Below are positions 1 through 5,361 of a stretch of DNA of 5,361 bases, in pieces (the stretch's first letter is position 1; the number at the start of each line of letters is the position of its first letter). Origin of the DNA: Lachnospiraceae bacterium. GTDB taxonomy: Bacteria > Bacillota > Clostridia > Lachnospirales > Lachnospiraceae. The notes below the pieces were generated by a model, which was not told the origin of the DNA, made no database searches, and saw nothing but the letters and a program-made list of their open reading frames with translations. The stretch is from the NCBI GenBank assembly GCA_003447895.1, contig DLYC01000218.1, positions 1-5,361 on the forward strand, written 5' to 3'. A program made the translations under genes and the position numbers.

Positions 1-2843
1 ACCCGGAGGCGGATCCTCATCTCAAGGAGGCGGTGAAAAAAAGGCGCGAGAAGATCAGGGATACCGTCAAAAAAATAAACGAGACATACCGGGAGCTCGA
101 TCCCGAAATGATCCTCTCCGACATGAAGCACATCGCGCCCGTGGCGGAGGCGCTTTCCGATCTGGCCGTCCGGTTTATCCAGCGCTTTCAAAAGACCAAG
201 AGAGAGAAGAATGTCATCGACTTTGTCGACCTCGAGCACTTTGCCCTGCAGATCCTTACGGAGAAGGATCAGGACGGCACGTACCGCCCCAGAAGGGCAG
301 CTGCCGCGTACCGCCAGTATTTTGACGAGATCCTGATCGATGAGTACCAGGACAGCAACGACATACAGGAACTTTTGCTCCGCATGATCTCGACGGAGGA
401 TGAGGAAAAATACAACCGCTTCATGGTCGGCGATGTCAAGCAGAGCATCTACAAATTCCGTCTGTCAAGGCCTGAGATCTTCATGCAAAAGCTGGGCGCA
501 TACAGAAAGCTGGACGAGGAGACAGAAAGGATCGACCTCGACAGCAATTTCCGAAGCCGCGGAGAGGTGCTGGACAGTGTCAACGATGTCTTTATGAGAC
601 TGATGAGAAGAGAGATCGGAGGCGTCGAATACGACGACAGCGTATCTCTTAAGACGGGCGCGGCCTATCCCGCTCCGGCGGCGCCGGACCTTTACAAAAC
701 GGAGCTTGTCATCCTCGACGACCCCAAAAAGGAAGAGGAAAAAGAGCAGATCCCGGAGGAGATCCGAAAGCTCAGCGCGGTACAGAAGGAAGCCCTGGCG
801 GCCGCGGCAAAGATCAGGGACCTGGTCGGCTCGCTCCCCGTCAGAGCGGAAGACGGGAGCATGAGGCCCTGCCGGTTCGGAGATATCGTCGTACTTTTGA
901 GGACCGCGAAAGGCTGGAGCGAGGAGTTCAGAAAGGTCTTCGAGTCGGAGGGAATTCCCTACTACATTGAGTCCAGGACCGGATATTTCTCCGCCAGGGA
1001 GATCCGGACGGTCCTTGAACTCATCCGAGTGTTCGACAACCCCAGGCAGGATATCCCCCTCTACGGCGCTCTCAAGGGATTCTTCGGCGGCTTTACAGAG
1101 GAGGAGGCGGCCCGCATCCGCCTGTACGGGCCGGAGCGCGAATGCGACCTCTACACCTGTCTTACGCGGGCGGCGGACCTTGAAGACGCGTCAAAAAACA
1201 GCGACCCGGAAGAGATCGCGCTCAGGGACAAGTGCCGCCGCTTTCTCGGATTTTTGGACAAATGGAGAGGAAGGGTCATCTATCTTCCGATCCGCGATCT
1301 TTTGACGCAGCTGTTTGAAGAGACGGGCTATGAGGAGTGGTGCAGGGCGCTTCCGGGAGGGGAGCAGAGATCCGCGAACCTGAGGATGCTGTCCGCGCAG
1401 GCTTTATCCTTTGACGGCATGGGGCTCAGCGGACTTTTCGATTTCGTGCGCTATATCGATCAGATGCACCACAGGGAAGTGGACTACGGAGAGGCCAACA
1501 CGCTGGATGAAAACGCGGACGTTGTGCGGATCATGAGTATCCACAAGAGCAAAGGCCTGGAATTTCCGGTCTGCATTGTCTCGGGTATGAGCAAGGAGTA
1601 CAGTTTCCGCTCACACGATACGAAGGGGACCGTGATCTGCGACAGTGACTGGGGCATCGGGATCGATTACTGGGATCCCGGGACCAGGGCGAAGTTCAGG
1701 GATTTCAGAAAAGAGGCGATTGCCGACAAGATCCGAAACGACAGTCTCGGGGAGGAACTTCGAGTTCTCTATGTCGCGATGACAAGAGCGAAGGAGAAAC
1801 TGATCCTGACCGGGTTTCTTACAGATGCGGCCAAAAAGTGCGACGAGTGGGAAAAGAGCATTCCGGCGGCCATGAGTCCCGGCGAAAAGCTCCCCACAGC
1901 CATGATCAGCGGATCCTCGTGCTATCTGGAACTGCTCTGGTATGCTGTGAACTCGACGGGAGGATCGGATCACATAAAGACAGAAACGATCAGCTGCAAA
2001 GAACTGTCCTTAAAGAAAGCGGATGTCCAGGCCGGGATGGCAAAGAGAAAAGAGAATCTGGAGAGGGCCGCATACAGAGACGGAGGAGACCTTCCCGACC
2101 CGGCGCTCGAAGAGACGCTAAGAGCCATTTATTCCAGGAGATACGCGTTCGAAAATCTGAGAGGGCTTTACACCAAGACCTCGGTTTCCGAGCTCAAGGC
2201 CGCCCATCTGGAGGAAGAAGAGGGAGAGGGCGCTCTCCAAATGTTTCCCGAGAATATCCTGTCTCCCGTCATACCGGATTTTGTGTCGGGCGATACGGAG
2301 AGAAGCGGAGAGTTTTCGGGGACAGGCTACGGCACGGCGGTCCACAAACTGCTCGAACTGTTTGATTACAGGAGATTCGATGAACCCTCCAAGGTCTCGG
2401 AGGCTGAGTTTGACAGCTGGCGGGAAGAGCTGTTTATGGGCGGAAAGATCCCGCGCTCTTACAGAGAAAAGCTGGGAGCGGGCGGAATCCTGCGCTTTTT
2501 AAAGAGCCCCCTTGCAGCCCGCATGGCGAGGGCGGACGCCCGCGGACAGCTGTTCCGGGAGCAGCCCTTTGTCCTCGGAATCGAGGCCGACAGCATAAGT
2601 CCCGAGTTTCCGGGCGATGAGACTGTGCTCATCCAGGGGATCATCGACGCCTGCTTCCTTGAAGACGGCGGGTTTGTGCTCGTGGACTACAAGACGGACC
2701 GGGTCAGTCAACCGGAGGAACTGATCGACCGGTACCGGGTGCAGCTGGATCTGTACGAGAGAGCGCTCACGCAGATCACAGGGAAAAAGGTACGCGAAAA
2801 ATTGATCTACTCAATTTCGCTGGGCAAAACGATCAGCCTGTGA
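1..2843 (+). CDS. addA: ATP-dependent helicase/nuclease subunit AddA (5' end cut off by window)
   Basis: This is the large subunit of AddAB, the Firmicute counterpart of RecBCD: a 3'-5' helicase plus nuclease that resects double-strand ends for RecA loading. The frame is open from base 3, so the GTG at 33 is not a real start. About 946 residues are visible of a family usually near 1200, and the missing part carries the Q motif and Walker A. Numbering from the codon at 33, the superfamily 1 motifs are DEYQD (103-107, Walker B), VGDVKQSIYKFR (132-143), LDSNFRSR (169-176), the motif V region IMSIHKSKGLEF (500-511) and LYVAMTRAKEKL (579-590, motif VI arginine). The C-terminal RecB-type nuclease domain has H771 in GTAVH, D872 in GIIDA, D885 and K887 in DYKTD, and Q904 with Y908 in the QxxxY element, so both activities look intact. 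addB usually lies directly upstream, outside this window. Arginine codons include many AGG and CGG, unlike the next gene. No clear terminator follows. The family call is very secure. Confidence 0.97.
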   Translation, partial: PEADPHLKEAVKKRREKIRDTVKKINETYRELDPEMILSDMKHIAPVAEALSDLAVRFIQRFQKTKREKNVIDFVDLEHFALQILTEKDQDGTYRPRRAAAAYRQYFDEILIDEYQDSNDIQELLLRMISTEDEEKYNRFMVGDVKQSIYKFRLSRPEIFMQKLGAYRKLDEETERIDLDSNFRSRGEVLDSVNDVFMRLMRREIGGVEYDDSVSLKTGAAYPAPAAPDLYKTELVILDDPKKEEEKEQIPEEIRKLSAVQKEALAAAAKIRDLVGSLPVRAEDGSMRPCRFGDIVVLLRTAKGWSEEFRKVFESEGIPYYIESRTGYFSAREIRTVLELIRVFDNPRQDIPLYGALKGFFGGFTEEEAARIRLYGPERECDLYTCLTRAADLEDASKNSDPEEIALRDKCRRFLGFLDKWRGRVIYLPIRDLLTQLFEETGYEEWCRALPGGEQRSANLRMLSAQALSFDGMGLSGLFDFVRYIDQMHHREVDYGEANTLDENADVVRIMSIHKSKGLEFPVCIVSGMSKEYSFRSHDTKGTVICDSDWGIGIDYWDPGTRAKFRDFRKEAIADKIRNDSLGEELRVLYVAMTRAKEKLILTGFLTDAAKKCDEWEKSIPAAMSPGEKLPTAMISGSSCYLELLWYAVNSTGGSDHIKTETISCKELSLKKADVQAGMAKRKENLERAAYRDGGDLPDPALEETLRAIYSRRYAFENLRGLYTKTSVSELKAAHLEEEEGEGALQMFPENILSPVIPDFVSGDTERSGEFSGTGYGTAVHKLLELFDYRRFDEPSKVSEAEFDSWREELFMGGKIPRSYREKLGAGGILRFLKSPLAARMARADARGQLFREQPFVLGIEADSISPEFPGDETVLIQGIIDACFLEDGGFVLVDYKTDRVSQPEELIDRYRVQLDLYERALTQITGKKVREKLIYSISLGKTISL

Positions 2844-2898
2844 CCTGCCGGAATGCTGCATTTTACAGAATTGAGCACAAAGGTATTTTACTTTTTTG

Positions 2899-2927
2899 TG
2901 GAAAATTGACATATACGATGCTATAAT
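2899..2927 (+). promoter_or_regulatory. Extended -10 sigma-A promoter of bcd
   Basis: A perfect TATAAT at 2922-2927 is preceded by TG at 2919-2920, giving the extended -10 form TGCTATAAT. The position 17 bases further upstream (2899-2904, TGGAAA) is a poor -35, so recognition probably relies on the TG element. A TTGACA lies at 2906-2911, but it is only 10 bases from the TATAAT and cannot be its -35. It could pair with a weak TTTGAT at 2931-2936 at a long 19-base spacing. The predicted transcript start is near 2933-2935, leaving a leader of about 65 nt. The rpmE promoter in this window shares the same TGCTATAAT core. Confidence 0.7.
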
Positions 2928-2934
2928 AGCTTTG

Positions 2935-2963
2935 ATTAGATGAAACATACACAGTAATCTAAT
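2935..2963 (+). repeat. Inverted repeat at the predicted 5' end of the bcd transcript
   Basis: ATTAGAT at 2935-2941 and ATCTAAT at 2957-2963 are perfect inverse complements of 7 bp, separated by 15 bases. A G-T wobble (2934 with 2964) can add one more pair. The repeat starts almost exactly at the predicted transcript start, so it could be an operator bound by a dimeric repressor or a weak 5' hairpin in the mRNA. It is AT-rich, so the hairpin would be weak. It does not resemble the Rex consensus (TTGTTAA-N4-TTAACAA) that one might expect for a redox-controlled bcd. Confidence 0.4.
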
Positions 2964-2998
2964 TTTGCGATGCATCTTATTTATTAAAGGAGGACACA

Positions 2999-4138
2999 AT
3001 GAACTTTTTTAACGATGAAATTCATCAGGATATGGTGAACATGTACCGTGACTTTGCGCAGGGAGTTTGTGCACCGATCGCAGCAGAGATCGATGAGAAG
3101 GAAGAGTTCCCTGTAGAGACTTTCAAGCAGGCTGCTGAGATGGGCCTTCTTGGAATTCCGTTCCCCGAGGAGTACGGCGGAGCAGGAATGGATGAACTGT
3201 CCTATGCACAGTGCATCGAGGAAGTTTCTAAGGTTTGCGCTTCCACCGGTGTCGGCATTTCCGCACACACTTCTCTTTGCTGCTGGCCGATTTATAAGTT
3301 CGGTACAGAAGAGCAGAAGCAGAAATATCTTCCCAGCCTCCTCTCCGGCGAGAAGCTCGGCGCTTTCGGCCTGACTGAGCCCAACGCAGGTACAGATGCG
3401 GCAGGTCAGAAGACTGTATTTGAAGACAAGGGCGACTACTATCTGGTAAACGGCTCCAAGATCTTCATCACAAACGCAGGCTATGCAGACATTTTCGTAG
3501 TTTTCGGTATGACTGACAAGTCTCTCGGCAACAAGGGCATCACCGCTCTGATCATGGAGAAGGGGATGGAAGGATTCAGCATCGGCTCCCACGAGAAGAA
3601 GATGGGTATCCGCGGATCCAGCACCTGCGAGCTCGTATTTGAGAACGTCAAGGTTCCGAAGGAGAATCTCCTGGGCGAAGTCAACAAGGGCTTCAAGATT
3701 GCTATGATGACTCTGGACGGCGGCAGAATCGGTATCGCAGCACAGGCTCTGGGTATCGCAGAGGGCGCTCTGGATGTCACTGTTGAGTATGTAAAGAACA
3801 GAGTACAGTTTGGCCGTCCGATCGCGAAGTTCCAGAACACTCAGTTCGAGCTTGCGAAGATGAAAGCCAACACAGACGCTGCAAGACTTCTGGTTTACCA
3901 GGCAGCGAACGCAGTTGATCAGGGACTTCCTTATACACAGCTTGCAGCAGAGGCTAAGCTCGTTGCGGCAGCAAATGCTTCTGACGTAACCCGCAGATGC
4001 GTACAGCTCTTCGGCGGCTACGGCTACACTCGCGAGTATCCCATCGAGCGCATGATGAGAGACGCGAAGATCACCGAGATCTACGAGGGCACAAGCGAAG
4101 TTCAGATGATGGTCATCGGCGGCGCAATGCTTCGCTGA
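2999..4138 (+). CDS. bcd: Butyryl-CoA dehydrogenase (short-chain acyl-CoA dehydrogenase)
   Basis: This is a cytoplasmic FAD enzyme interconverting crotonyl-CoA and butyryl-CoA. In clostridia, Bcd works with the electron-transfer flavoprotein EtfAB to reduce crotonyl-CoA in the butyrate pathway. At 379 residues it has the usual family length and all three parts: N-terminal helices (about 1-115), a middle beta domain (about 120-225) and C-terminal helices (about 230-379). The first acyl-CoA dehydrogenase signature GLTEPNAGTD is at 124-133 and the second, QLFGGYGY, at 336-343. Glu363 in IYEGT is at the position of the catalytic base of short-chain enzymes. From memory, long stretches match Clostridium acetobutylicum Bcd, such as DGGRIGIAAQALGIAEGA. 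The ATG follows AAAGGAGG (2986-2993) with a 5-base spacer. All 12 arginines use CGC, CGT or AGA, never AGG or CGG, which suggests high expression. No thl, crt, hbd or etf gene is adjacent, and the gene has its own promoter and terminator. A related short-chain enoyl-CoA reductase is possible; the family is certain, the exact substrate less so. Confidence 0.9.
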   Translation: MNFFNDEIHQDMVNMYRDFAQGVCAPIAAEIDEKEEFPVETFKQAAEMGLLGIPFPEEYGGAGMDELSYAQCIEEVSKVCASTGVGISAHTSLCCWPIYKFGTEEQKQKYLPSLLSGEKLGAFGLTEPNAGTDAAGQKTVFEDKGDYYLVNGSKIFITNAGYADIFVVFGMTDKSLGNKGITALIMEKGMEGFSIGSHEKKMGIRGSSTCELVFENVKVPKENLLGEVNKGFKIAMMTLDGGRIGIAAQALGIAEGALDVTVEYVKNRVQFGRPIAKFQNTQFELAKMKANTDAARLLVYQAANAVDQGLPYTQLAAEAKLVAAANASDVTRRCVQLFGGYGYTREYPIERMMRDAKITEIYEGTSEVQMMVIGGAMLR

Positions 4139-4139
4139 T

Positions 4140-4161
4140 CCGCGAATTGACCGCGAATTGT
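4140..4161 (+). repeat. 11-bp tandem duplication in the bcd 3' untranslated region
   Basis: CCGCGAATTGA at 4140-4150 is followed directly by CCGCGAATTGT at 4151-4161, matching at 10 of 11 positions. It sits between the bcd stop codon and the terminator hairpin. It is probably a small slippage duplication; I see no function. The rest of the short stretch up to 4193 holds only a weak 5-bp inverted repeat (4161-4173). Confidence 0.6.
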
Positions 4162-4193
4162 CAGATTATCTGATCTGATTTCGTTAACGATCG

Positions 4194-4228
4194 AAACAGT
4201 CCGGCGCTGTAAAACGCCGGACTGTTTT
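4194..4228 (+). terminator. Strong intrinsic terminator after bcd
   Basis: The arms 4194-4206 and 4215-4227 are perfectly complementary over 13 bp, with a GC-rich core (AGTCCGGCG with CGCCGGACT), an 8-base loop CTGTAAAA, and TTTT at 4225-4228. The stem is very strong, but the T tract is short and broken by C at 4229, so some readthrough is plausible. The 5' arm starts with AAA, so it could also stop transcription on the opposite strand, although no gene is read that way here. Confidence 0.92.
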
Positions 4229-4237
4229 CATTATGTC

Positions 4238-4242
4238 AGGAA
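4238..4242 (+). promoter_or_regulatory. Ribosome binding site deciding the CPBP start
   Basis: AGGAA lies 8 bases before the ATG at 4251. The in-frame ATG at 4233, six codons earlier, has only the terminator stem and its T tract in front of it and no Shine-Dalgarno. The AGGAA would also fall inside the coding region if 4233 were used. The 4251 start is therefore preferred. The site is weaker than the AAGGAGG sequences ahead of bcd and rpmE, suggesting modest translation. Confidence 0.65.
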
Positions 4243-4250
4243 ATAATATT

Positions 4251-5048
4251 ATGAAGAAGGAAAGAATCGGCATCTCATGGTATGCGGTCCGTCCGGTCCT
4301 TGTCTACCTGGTCCTTTTCATCACGATCCGCTCTATTCTGCTAAGGCTCCTTGAGTCTTACCTTCTGGGGGTATCGGCCGATATGGACCTGTATTACGCA
4401 AATTGGCAGGATTTTGCCTCGGCGCTTATCCTGGCCGTCTCCTCTGCGGGAGCCGTCCTTCCGGTGATCCGGGAGGGACAGCGCGAGATCCTGAGTCTTC
4501 GAAGATACAGAGACAGCGCGTGGATCTGTAAGAGGAAGGACAGCCGGGAACTGATCGGGATCCTTCCGGTCGGGACCCTGTGCCTGAGCGTACTGTTGAA
4601 TCTCGTTCTGTCATACGGGAAGACGCCGGAACCCGTCCAAACCGTTGCCGTTCCGCTCTATGCCGCTGTATACGGGCTTCTTACGCCGTTTATCGAAGAA
4701 GTGGTATACAGGGGGATTCTGTGGCACAGGCTGCGAAGAGGCTTTTCCCCGCTTTGCGCGGCGCTCATCTCCGCGCTTTTCTTTGGAGCTGCCCACGGTG
4801 AGATCCGGCAGGCCCTGTATGCCTTTGTCATGGGATTTGTGTTTTCGTTTGGCTATGAGCTCACAAGACAGTTCGAGGTTCCCTTTCTTCTCCACAGCGC
4901 CTGCAATCTGATGACACTCGCGACCTCGGCATTTGGCTTTACAGACTATTTGAGGAGCCCTGTGTGGATGCTCTTTCTCGGCCTTTGCGCCTCGGTCACC
5001 GCCCTTTACTGGGGCATGAGACTTCGGGAAACAAATTTCAAACTATAG
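4251..5048 (+). CDS. CPBP-family intramembrane metalloprotease (Rce1/Abi-like)
   Basis: This is a predicted multi-pass membrane protease of 265 residues (271 if the ATG at 4233 is used). The three CPBP/Rce1 motifs are complete: EEVVYR at 149-154 (EExxxR), FGAAH at 178-182 (FxxxH) and HSACN at 215-219 (HxxxN). The glutamates and histidines are the expected catalytic and metal-coordinating residues, so the enzyme should be active. About eight hydrophobic segments lie near 13-33, 55-73, 102-121, 131-148, 164-182, 187-203, 212-227 and 236-256. A basic, charged loop at 74-100 is probably cytoplasmic. Bacterial members have varied or unknown roles, including bacteriocin maturation or self-immunity and membrane-protein control. 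No bacteriocin, peptide or transporter gene is nearby, so the substrate cannot be inferred. The start lies 22 bases after the bcd terminator, and expression may depend on readthrough or a weak promoter. AGG and CGG arginine codons are common, as in addA. The stop overlaps the inverted repeat of the rpmE promoter. Confidence 0.92.
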   Translation: MKKERIGISWYAVRPVLVYLVLFITIRSILLRLLESYLLGVSADMDLYYANWQDFASALILAVSSAGAVLPVIREGQREILSLRRYRDSAWICKRKDSRELIGILPVGTLCLSVLLNLVLSYGKTPEPVQTVAVPLYAAVYGLLTPFIEEVVYRGILWHRLRRGFSPLCAALISALFFGAAHGEIRQALYAFVMGFVFSFGYELTRQFEVPFLLHSACNLMTLATSAFGFTDYLRSPVWMLFLGLCASVTALYWGMRLRETNFKL

Positions 5049-5076
5049 CTTGCGTGCGAAAAAGACGCATGCTATA
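5044..5076 (+). repeat. Imperfect inverted repeat spanning the rpmE promoter
   Basis: The arms 5044-5055 (TATAGCTTGCGT) and 5065-5076 (ACGCATGCTATA) are complementary at 11 of 12 positions, with a single T-T mismatch (5050 with 5070) and a 9-base centre, GCGAAAAAG. The left arm includes the stop codon of the protease gene and the rpmE -35; the right arm includes most of the -10. It could be an operator for a dimeric repressor, or a transcript hairpin at the end of the upstream gene. No T tract follows, so it is not a standard intrinsic terminator. Confidence 0.5.
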
Positions 5077-5078
5077 AT
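5050..5078 (+). promoter_or_regulatory. Sigma-A promoter of rpmE with extended -10
   Basis: TTGCGT at 5050-5055 serves as -35, followed by a 17-base spacer and a perfect TATAAT at 5073-5078, with TG at 5070-5071 giving the extended -10 TGCTATAAT. The predicted start near 5084-5085 gives a leader of about 95 nt, long for a small ribosomal protein gene and consistent with regulation in the leader. The -35 overlaps the end of the protease gene region by only a couple of bases of spacing after its stop. Confidence 0.78.
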
Positions 5079-5084
5079 ATCTGA

Positions 5085-5179
5085 GTTGTTCGCAGTAATG
5101 CGAGGCAGAGATCATTAATCATACAGAGCACCGTTACTCCTGCGGCCTACGGCCCGGGTGCTCAGGTAAGGAGGAAATT
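5085..5179 (+). promoter_or_regulatory. Structured rpmE mRNA leader, candidate L31 autoregulatory element
   Basis: Two hairpins can be drawn by eye. The first (5090-5103) pairs TCGCA with TGCGA around GTAA, a GNRA-type tetraloop. The second has an outer stem pairing GAGCACC (5126-5132) with GGTGCTC (5157-5163), a perfect 7 bp. Inside it, GGCC (5144-5147) pairs with GGCC (5151-5154) around TAC, and C5143-G5156 can add a pair with C5155 bulged. This leaves GTTACTCCTG (5133-5142) unpaired on the 5' side. Its CTCCT (5137-5141) complements AGGAG (5169-5173) of the Shine-Dalgarno, so a pseudoknot could hide the ribosome binding site. Ribosomal proteins often repress their own mRNA through such leaders, and I recall candidate L31 leaders described in several bacterial groups, including Firmicutes; whether this is one of them I cannot tell. 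The fold is my inference without energy calculation. Confidence 0.5.
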
Positions 5180-5361
5180 ATGAAAGCATCGATTCAGCCC
5201 AAGTATTATCAGGCTACAGTTACCTGCAACTGTGGAAACACATTTGTGACAGGTTCCACAAAGCCCGAGATTCACGTTGAAGTCTGCTCCAAGTGCCATT
5301 CTTTCTATACTGGCACACAGAAGACTGCCGCTGCTAAGGGACGTATTGATAAATTCAATAA
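5180..5361 (+). CDS. rpmE: Large-subunit ribosomal protein L31, zinc-binding form (3' end cut off by window)
   Basis: L31 sits on the 50S central protuberance and contributes to contacts with the 30S subunit. Sixty codons are visible of a protein usually near 66-70 residues, so only the last few are missing. The zinc-ribbon cysteines are all present: C16 and C18 in CNCG, and C36 and C39 in CSKC. This marks the C+ (zinc-containing) form rather than the C- paralogue that bacteria make under zinc shortage. Family hallmarks include NTFVTGST (20-27), [16 protein letters not shown] (30-45) and the tail GRIDKFN (54-60). The ATG at 5180 follows AAGGAGG (5168-5174) with a 5-base spacer. The N-terminus [10 protein letters not shown] resembles the usual M-x-x-x-I-x-P-x-Y-Y start. 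It has its own promoter and a structured leader, so it is probably controlled independently of the protease gene upstream. Confidence 0.97.
   Translation, partial: MKASIQPKYYQATVTCNCGNTFVTGSTKPEIHVEVCSKCHSFYTGTQKTAAAKGRIDKFN

Noticed and set aside
33..35. GTG preceded by AAGGAGGC as a start codon for a shortened helicase protein
   Set aside because: The frame stays open to the window edge, and a protein starting here would lack Walker A and the first helicase domain. The AGGAGG at 25-30 is coding sequence (Lys-Glu-Ala) and too close to the GTG.
2876..2900. Hairpin with a T run as a terminator for addA
   Set aside because: The run of T lies inside the 3' arm rather than after the stem, the stem has no GC core, and what follows is GAAAATT.
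2906..2927. TTGACA with TATAAT as one textbook -35/-10 promoter
   Set aside because: The two hexamers are only 10 bases apart, far from the 16-18 needed, so the TATAAT must work through its extended TG or another -35.
2984..3592. 202-codon open frame on the minus strand across the start of bcd
   Set aside because: It lies antisense to a clearly coding gene, has no recognisable domain, and arises from the codon pattern of bcd. Other antisense and alternate-frame openings within addA, bcd and the protease gene were rejected for the same reason.
4251..5048. CPBP protease as part of a bacteriocin or phage-defence (Abi) cassette
   Set aside because: The family is sometimes linked to bacteriocin processing or immunity, but no peptide precursor, transporter or regulator lies nearby; the neighbours are housekeeping genes.
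5098..5118. Six-codon upstream open frame (ATG to TAA) in the rpmE leader
   Set aside because: It has no Shine-Dalgarno, its ATG lies within the loop and stem of the first hairpin, and its codons show nothing that suggests a regulatory leader peptide.
1..5361. CRISPR arrays, insertion sequences, tRNA or rRNA genes
   Set aside because: No regularly spaced repeats, transposase-like frames, terminal repeat pairs or cloverleaf patterns were seen on reading through both strands.

Overview
The window looks like ordinary chromosome from an anaerobic, moderately GC-rich Firmicute, probably a Clostridia member close to Lachnospiraceae. The grounds are an AddA-type recombination helicase (the Firmicute counterpart of RecB), a butyryl-CoA dehydrogenase very like the clostridial butyrate-pathway enzyme, strong AAGGAGG ribosome binding sites, sigma-A promoters with extended -10 elements, and a zinc-ribbon form of ribosomal protein L31. 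The genus cannot be fixed from this sequence alone.

Layout: four protein genes, all on the + strand, two of them cut by the window edges. (1) Bases 1-2843 are the C-terminal three quarters of addA, the helicase/nuclease subunit of the AddAB double-strand-break repair enzyme. The N-terminus with Walker A lies upstream. (2) Bases 2844-2998 hold an extended -10 promoter and a leader with a small inverted repeat. (3) Bases 2999-4138 are a complete bcd-like acyl-CoA dehydrogenase gene. It has its own promoter, a consensus ribosome binding site, highly biased codons and a strong intrinsic terminator, so it looks like a well-expressed single-gene unit. (4) Bases 4251-5048 are a CPBP-family (Rce1-like) membrane protease that starts just after that terminator and has no obvious strong promoter. 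(5) Bases 5049-5179 hold the rpmE promoter, set inside an imperfect inverted repeat, and a structured leader of about 95 nt. (6) Bases 5180-5361 are rpmE (L31), cut at the 3' end.

The genes do not form one pathway: DNA repair, butyrate-type fermentation or beta-oxidation chemistry, membrane proteolysis and translation sit next to each other as separate or loosely linked transcription units. I see no mobile element, CRISPR array, tRNA, rRNA or defence system, and no convincing undescribed multi-gene system. The most interesting part is the rpmE leader. It can fold into a GNRA-capped hairpin followed by a long hairpin whose internal loop carries CUCCU, complementary to the rpmE Shine-Dalgarno. 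That is a plausible autoregulatory ribosomal-protein leader.
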